Origin: Scatophagus argus
Taxonomy: Eukaryota; Chordata; Actinopteri; Scatophagidae
Direction: 5' to 3'
Assembly (NCBI RefSeq): GCF_020382885.2
Contig: NC_058501.1
Span: 14,233,501-14,297,500 of the forward strand
DNA length: 64,000 nt
The notes under the pieces: generated by a model
What the model saw: only the letters and a program-made list of their open reading frames with translations
Databases searched by the model: none
What the model was told of the DNA's origin: nothing
Program-made: the position numbers and the translations under genes
Shown: positions 57,347 to 64,000 of the stretch, piece by piece
Numbering within the stretch: the stretch's first letter is position 1
Layout: every line of letters begins with the position of its first letter

Positions 57347-60300
57347 ATACATACTGAATTGATTGACTGAATCTAGATGCCAGCTGAACACTTTCTCTGT
57401 TCTCTCTATAATTAGTACAAAATTACTCGTTCCTATCTACGAACCTTTATATATCTGTTCTATTCTAGGAAAACTATAGGACACTACAAGATAAACTGTT
57501 ACAGAAAAATCCTCATAATGAGACGGCGAGACGACTGGAAGTGAGAGCATTGCTCGTTTGTCTTCAAATGTATGGATGGAAAGCAACAGTTTGTTAGGAG
57601 ACTATAACAGCCATCAAAACATAACACGTCAATCAATGTCAAGGTCAACAATTGCCGCACTGTTAGCAGCACTGAGATCTCATACCATAAATCTTTTACA
57701 TTCACTTTTGTTCTTGTTTTGTCTTCTCGCTGGATTCGGTTCAACACATGGTTTATGTGAACATGCCTAAATGCATGCTTGCACAAGATTGTGTATATGT
57801 GTGTGTGTAGTAGTAGTAGTAGTAGAATGAGGATGTGAGGATAATTTAATTATGGACCAGATAGAGTGGGTTACTGAGGTTAATATCCTGCATGCACTCT
57901 GCTCCTCTCCGGACACAGTAATTGCTTTAAGCACATTAGGAACTTTATTGACTGCGATGGCCTTTTAAGACATTACATTTCTGCTGCTTAGTGTCAGACA
58001 GGAGTCGTACTGCTCTGCTTACTGTCTCTGTCTTCCGCTCTCTGTCGTTCTTCCTTTCCTACCCTCCCAGCTTGCCCTCTGCTTGCCCAGTCACTCCCTC
58101 CTTTCTGCATGTCTCCTCGCCTGTATCTGCTTAATTGAAGGCTCCATAAATATGATGAGATTTGTCTAGCGCCTCATCCACAGAGGCGGCTTGATGAGGT
58201 TTGATTGGCAGGTGATTAACTCCTCTTAACCCGCAGAATCATTTGTTCTTGGTGGAACAGTTAGACTAATGACACTATAAAAGGCTTCTTGATGTGTCAA
58301 ATTCTCACGCAGAGCTCTGGAGAGAGAGCTTCTAACAACTCCTTCTAAAAAGTACAGGCCCCTCACTTCTCTTCTCTCAGCTGAGATCAATCCTCTCAAC
58401 ACCTCCTCAGTAGATCTTTCCACTTTCAGTCAGCTAGACCTCTTAATGAGGATGGAGGTGAAAGGAAGGAGTTATTAAAAAGTCCTCACCTTCCTCTTGG
58501 GATCGCTGAAGAGGAATTATATGCAACTAAGTGCACTTATAGCCCCAATAAGAGTTATTTCACATTTCTGTTGCCATAAATCCATATTCACTTCAGTCAT
58601 GACAGGAGTGGATAATTATTTCTGGCCAAGAAAGATTTTGGTGGTCCTTTCTTATTTATGAGGGATCTGCCGGAAGATTTTCATTGAGGCGTTTCAGGTG
58701 ATGAAGAAATGAAAATTACTGATTGGAGTGAAGGAGGGAGGGTATGAAAGACAGAGGGAAAGTGTTGGGGAGGAGAAGATAAGTGAAGGAACGATGTTGC
58801 AGCTGGCAGGGAGGGGAGCCAAGCAATAAGTACAGCACATATAGCCAATGTGCAGAGATAAATGATGTAATATCTGCATGGATCGATGTCTGCACTGTCC
58901 CTCTAAAAGAGGCTCTCTCTATAAATTATATCACCATCCGTCCTACTTCACGTGCACACCCGTGCACTCAAATACACACATTAGCACTGCACACAAATAC
59001 ACACACTCCAGAGACTTTTCAATTAGTATGAATTAAGATGTATGACAGTAAAGTCTCTGCGTCTCGAGACCACTATGTAAAAGTCTTCCTCCAGCTGTCC
59101 GGTCCTATCACTATGCAGATGGTAGCAGGCAAGGAGGAAATCAATTTGTTAAGATAGCACTATCCAGCTAATGAGAAATCAAGTGGCTTGACTTTTCACA
59201 TGAATCCCATCATGTCCACTCATATTATGAAACTAAGATGTCATTAGTTGCACTTAGCGTGACTAATAATCCAGCCATGTCCTCGTGCAGTGTCTTTGAT
59301 GACAGTCCCACCTTGTGGAAAATTAAGTAATTACACTTCAAAGGTTTACAAGCAGCTGGATGGACAAAGTGACTGAGACACCTCGTCATGCAAAAAACAG
59401 CAGCTGTCCTGCTTTACAAATCATGTTTGAAGTGAAAGGGATGAGTGGGTGTACTTGTACACAATAAAGCCGTATTCCCATTGTATCTAATTTTATACCT
59501 TTAAATGGTGCTTTTTGAAAAAGACTCAGTGAAGTATCAACAAGACCTTTCCCTTTAGATCTGACAGCTGCCATAAAAAATAAGATAGACGATAGATGCT
59601 CCTTTTTTAGTCATTAATTACTGCAGTAATGTACATAGAAAATGGTACTGATATATTTACAACATGTATGAATACTTTATCTAAAGAGATGTATGCATAA
59701 ATGAAGTTGATTTACATGTCTCAGGGTGCCTGGGTACATTTGAGCTGCCTACCAATAAGATACACGATTAATTAAATTGAGATATAATTAAAATTTGATC
59801 ACACACACATATACACACAAAACATGATGAATATCTACTTATGATCACATATGAGCTTTCCTCCTTCAGGGTTTTTCAGATTTTCCTCCTTGCTACCATG
59901 TGGTGTTTCCAATGATGCATCAGCAGTTCAGGCAGTGATTATCTGGCTTTTTTGTGGGGGTTTTAAATTGATGTCCACATGAAGGCTTAAAAAGTCACAT
60001 GAAAATGTCTGTCAGACCTCTTTTAAAGCTGACACATATAAACTGGCACTGAGCTTAATATTTATAAAGCTGTCCTTGAAATTATGATTTATTGTAGTCA
60101 CAGCATGAATTGCTGCATCAGTATTTAATACAGTGAAATTATGTGGAAAGAGCAAAAGACTGACTGAGAGTTTACAGCTGCGTGAGGCTACACAGTAATG
60201 CTTTTAGCTAATACATCAGCATACAAGGCACCATGCACACGATGACAGCATGCTGGTGTGTTTAGTCGGACTGATGAGGAGTGATTTATTTTAGTTAAAT

Positions 60301-61703
60301 GCATTAACATGCTAATACTTGTTAATTAGCACTAAACACAAAGTACAGCTGTAGATGATGATGAAATTCCGATGATGGTGCTGGAGGAAAAGTCAAGGGG
60401 TTCATCCCCTGGCGACCACGAATATAAAATTCCATGACAATCTGCAGCCACTGAAATTAACACAGTAAATGCATTATGTGTTTACTGACTTGTACAAGCC
60501 TAACAAAGTGCGGATAAAATTACAGATTAAGTCACAACTGTGACACAAGTAATCAAGCTTCAGTACTCTGCTGTTTCAAATCAAGCAGCTTCATCAGAAC
60601 ACTATTTTGAAGGTGTAAGAAAAAGGGCATTTTTCTGAATTATTCATTCTTTATACAGGCTGGGGCCTGTTCAAGAAATGGAGAGACAATTGCAAAAGCT
60701 GAGTTGAGAGTTGTGACATGCACAGTATGAGGTAATCCATTTTGAGGATCTGTTCTGCCTTTGTTAAAAATGCTGTTTGTTTTTTGTTCAAATGATAAAT
60801 ACTCCGGATTCTGAAATACCTCTGAAACACAGAGGGTAGCATCCCTCATGCAGACAAAACAAATGGTAGAAACCTCTTCTGCAGCATGATTACTGCTGAT
60901 TCTACCTCTCTGTGTGTCAACTGCGGTAGGCAAGTGTTCAAACATTCTTTTTTTTCATGATAAAGGTACCACTCGCTTACAACTGGTCATATCGGAGGTC
61001 GCTTACTGATCAGTATAAGTGAAAACGAAGAAATTGTTTTGAAAAGTGAGCTGTGTCGGTTCAGATAACAGAGACTGGAGACAACAGTTTCAAATGTATA
61101 ACACACAGTGTGCACTTTGTGGCCTCTTTCGGAGTCTGCTTTTGTCTCCAGCAGTACATTAGCTATAGCAAAAGGCTGTGTCATGACAGCGAGTACTGTG
61201 AGGAAAGCCACTGTCAGGGTTACAGTTTCTAGGACTAATACTGACTAGCAAGTTGCAGAATACAAGAGTCTCAGAGCCATATATGGTCATGTGTCTCACA
61301 GAGATGATGTCACCAACGACTGCTGGGGCTCCCCTTTCATTTGTAGGAATCTAAAGTCACAGAGTGGGTGTGTGCTTCTCTGAGCCATTAGAATAGGACA
61401 GGGCATGTAGGCAGTAGAGGTGAAACAAAAGTTGAGGAAGCAGCATGTGATGTAGTTATCAGTCCAGATAAATAGCTAAAGGGGAACCTTTTACAACTGC
61501 TGTAAGTGAGTTCAAAGGCATTAGCAGCTGTTTCAAAGCGTCAGCGCAAGACAGACAGCACTTAAGTAAGAAGCAAGGGGAAAAAGACCAAGCAGCAGAC
61601 AAAGAGGCAGAGCAAAAGAGAGCAGGAACAGAAAACAAGACAGAGGAGAAGCTGCCTTCGTTCAGTGCTGTGTGTGCTACTGAAGGCTTCCTGTGTCAGC
61701 ACC

Positions 61704-61809
61704 ATGGGAAAGTCAGGTAAGTGGAAACTGTGCCCTGGGGATTTTAACTTTGATTGTAGCAATTTGGTCTGAATTAGAACTTTGTCTCTGTGAAAGGGTA
61801 GGTGTGGAC

Positions 61810-61845
<36 letters not shown>

Positions 61846-63938
61846 ACTTATTTACTGCACGTATTTATTAGCTTCTTTGAGAAACAGGAATGAGGCCTAA
61901 ACTAAATTTGTTTTCCTCTTTAATGGCACCTCCAGTGAGAGTTTAAAACTTATACTGATCCTTAGTTAGGATTCATCTTGCAGGATGCCAAGTAGATGCT
62001 GGCTGTTAGGCAGCATCTGTTTTGTTTGTGTGCGGTCGTTTCAATGTGCCTATTGTGTGGGCACTGGAGTGACTGTGAGACTTATGAAAAGGCTAGTGAG
62101 TGATCGGCACCAGGCAGATGAGGGTGATGTGGATGACGTTTTCTAATCCATCATCTGCCAAGTATTCACTGTCTGAGGTCAGTCAGTGTTCAGGTAGTGA
62201 GCCTCTCACTCACATTTCAGCTTGAGCCTGCATTCTGCAGTCATGCATGCGTCTTCATGTTGCATCTTCGCACTCCCCTTGTCAGATTTTCATCTCTGGC
62301 TGCCTAACCTTTCCTGCATTTGTCCTCTTTGTCCCTCAGCCTCAAAGCAGTTTGCTGAGGAGGTGCTTCAGTGCCATAATGAGTACAGGAGGAAGCACCA
62401 GGCTCCTCCACTGAAGCTGAGCAGCAAGCTGAGCAGAGAGGCTGCCCGGTGGGTTAATGCACACACAAATCAAATTAGAAAGCTAATTAGCAAGGACTTT
62501 GCATGCCAGTCATTGTCAAACTGCTTGGGATAGCAATGACAGTTCCAGCCCAGCCTGTCAAATGAAATAACTACAACATATATATTGAGGATCTGGGTTT
62601 GTTTCCATTGTGATTACATGTTATGTTGACAATTTGTTTCCACTAATTGCAGCTATATTTAATTTTCGTATCATTATTACTTTGTTGAGTAAATGCAAAC
62701 TTAATCGGCGCTGTCAGGAAGGACAGAGACAGCTGCCTTGGCTAATAGACTTTCAGCCCATTTCCTTGAACGTGTTTGATGGTGTAATAACAGCAGTAAC
62801 ACTGGGCAAGTAAACAACCTTCAATTTTTGATACCTGAGCCTGATTCCAACAAAGTTTGGACGCAGTGCAAAACATTAATTAAACAGAATGCGATAACTT
62901 GCATATCTTTTTTTTTAACATATACTCAATTGAAAACAATGTATGTAATGTAAATGTATGCAACACAAGTCTGGGAAAGTTGTGTACTGCTCAAAGCACA
63001 CCAGGTGGAATATTTCACAGGTAAACAGGTTCACTGGTAGCAGATCACAGTATCGTGATTGGGTATGAAAAGTGCATCCTGGAAAGTTTGAGTTGTTCAT
63101 AAGCAAGGATGAGATGAGGGTCACCACTTTGTTAAAAACCTGCATGGACAAAAAGTGATGAGGGACACTCCTGGCATTTAACATCTCTGGTTTTTAAAAA
63201 AGAGACAAGCATTACAAGGTCAAGATGTTGAACCTCGTCCCATTATCAAATAAAATAATAATAAAGCATTTTACTGCTGTAGCCAACCTGCTGTAGCCAG
63301 ATTGTTTTAGGTTGAGGGTTTTCTAAGAAGTTTATTTAGCTCATAAACTACAACATTTTTGCAAACCATAAGCTTAATCCTTCAATTTTCGCTGAACAGG
63401 AAAGGTATGAAAAGTAACAAATAACTTAAGCTGTGAGACAAATGTAGAGGAGTGAAAAGTACAGTGTACAGTAGAGTACAGTAGTGTTTTGCTTAGTAGA
63501 AATATAAAGCTGTATAAGAAAGGAATACTCAAAAATAAATTTATACTTAAGTACATCACTTGTAAATGGTAAATGTACGTACAGTCCACCTGTGAGATTA
63601 GCATACACTATTTTGTCATTGTAGAGACTGAATTTTACAACATCTCATTAGCCCATGAAAAAAATCATATACTGTAAGCTCCAGATGGTCTCCCAACCAG
63701 TCATAAGATCAACCCAATTAGCCTGCATTGCTAAATTAAAGCCTCTGAGGTAGGAATTTTTCACTGTTTATCTTTTGTAGCAGAAGTCAATCTTAGCAAT
63801 TCCATTCAAAAAAATTATTTGTCCCTGTCCACAGTTATGCTGAAAGTCTGGCTAGCACACGGATCCTGAAACACAGCGTGGAGTCCAGTAGAGGGAGCTG
63901 TGGAGAGAACCTGGCATGGGCCTCCTACGACCAATCAG
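61704..63938 (+). CDS. glipr2: GLIPR2 / GAPR-1, CAP family (5' part, first three coding exons)
   Basis: Exons: 61704-61716, 62340-62448, 63835-63938, with GT/AG borders; 226 coding bases (75 codons plus one base), then the gene leaves the window. GLIPR2 is a small CAP-domain protein without a signal peptide that binds membranes on the cytosolic face of the Golgi and has been linked to restraint of autophagy through Beclin 1. The start MGKS fits N-myristoylation at Gly2, as in the mammalian protein. Next come the helix containing [15 protein letters not shown], the [14 protein letters not shown] segment and the conserved [14 protein letters not shown] block that precedes the missing catalytic-like half of the domain. 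The ATG is in a strong context (CAGCACCATGG). Identity is near certain because these blocks match vertebrate GLIPR2; orthologue versus a fish-specific duplicate cannot be decided from this part. Confidence 0.93.
61810..61834 (+). repeat. GT microsatellite in glipr2 intron 1
   Basis: About twelve GT units, 94 bp after the first coding exon's donor site. Confidence 0.93.
62838..63190 (+). mobile_element. Degenerate teleost DNA-transposon-like repeat in glipr2 intron 2
   Basis: Phrases such as CTGATTCCAACAAAGTTTGGAC, AACAGAATGCGATAACTTGCA, ATTGGGTATGAAAAGTGCATCC and GTTCATAAGCAAGGATGAG match, with decay, a repeat common in fish genomes that starts GATTCCAAAAAAGTTGGGAC. The family name is not certain, and no intact ends or transposase frame were found. 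Confidence 0.55.
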
Positions 63939-64000
63939 GTACATAATGTATAAATACTTAACATACTATTCAGAAGTCACATGACTGATTTTGTGTATAT

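Larger units (their letters stand above)
46100..61703. other. Gene-free stretch between steap4 copy B and glipr2
   Basis: No convincing exon was found on either strand in this 15.6 kb. It is rich in microsatellites (listed separately) and has few recognisable transposons. Segments near 55.7 kb and 58.1-58.7 kb have low repeat content and TAAT/ATAA-rich words, so they may be conserved non-coding elements; that is an impression, not a comparison. Longer open frames at 52.6-53.1 kb and 54.2-54.8 kb are produced by CA/GT and GA tracts. Confidence 0.6.

Overview
The window looks like nuclear DNA of a ray-finned fish, probably a percomorph teleost. It is intron-rich and AT-leaning, dense in CA/CT microsatellites, and carries typical teleost interspersed repeats (Tc1-type elements, a LINE tail ending in ATGG repeats, a tRNA-derived SINE, a hAT-type MITE). 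Its recognisable genes are vertebrate ones with fish-like structure. No operon, CRISPR array or microbial feature is present.

Layout. 1-14.3 kb: no gene seen; microsatellites, a near-perfect palindrome, one SINE, one Tc1 remnant and one LINE tail. 14.3-21.6 kb (+): a complete 9-exon STEAP4-like metalloreductase (copy A, 476 aa). 24-37 kb: a pentraxin (CRP/SAP-like) cluster on the minus strand, with one intact 4-coding-exon gene (34814-36034, 224 aa) between two decayed copies (about 25740-26200 and 36781-37248). Inside this interval sits an intact intronless gene of 612 codons (27524-29362, minus) that I do not recognise. It has a TATA box, a strong Kozak start, repeated promoter motifs and a tandemly duplicated hairpin-forming 3' flank. 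30.25-31.8 kb: a dead Tc1 transposon, itself interrupted by a 70-bp LINE tail with a 14-bp target duplication. 40.5-46.0 kb (-): a complete 10-exon STEAP4-like gene (copy B, 472 aa) pointing toward copy A. 46-61.7 kb: no gene seen. 61.7 kb to the end (+): the first three coding exons of glipr2 (GAPR-1, CAP family), running off the window.

The two STEAP paralogues keep the NADPH-binding, FAD-associated and haem-ligand positions, so both are probably working membrane metalloreductases. They face each other and enclose the pentraxin cluster. In mammals STEAP4 and short pentraxins are both linked to inflammation and metal handling, but joint function here is only a guess from location. All exon models were made by reading splice signals and matching the two paralogues; no transcript or database was consulted.
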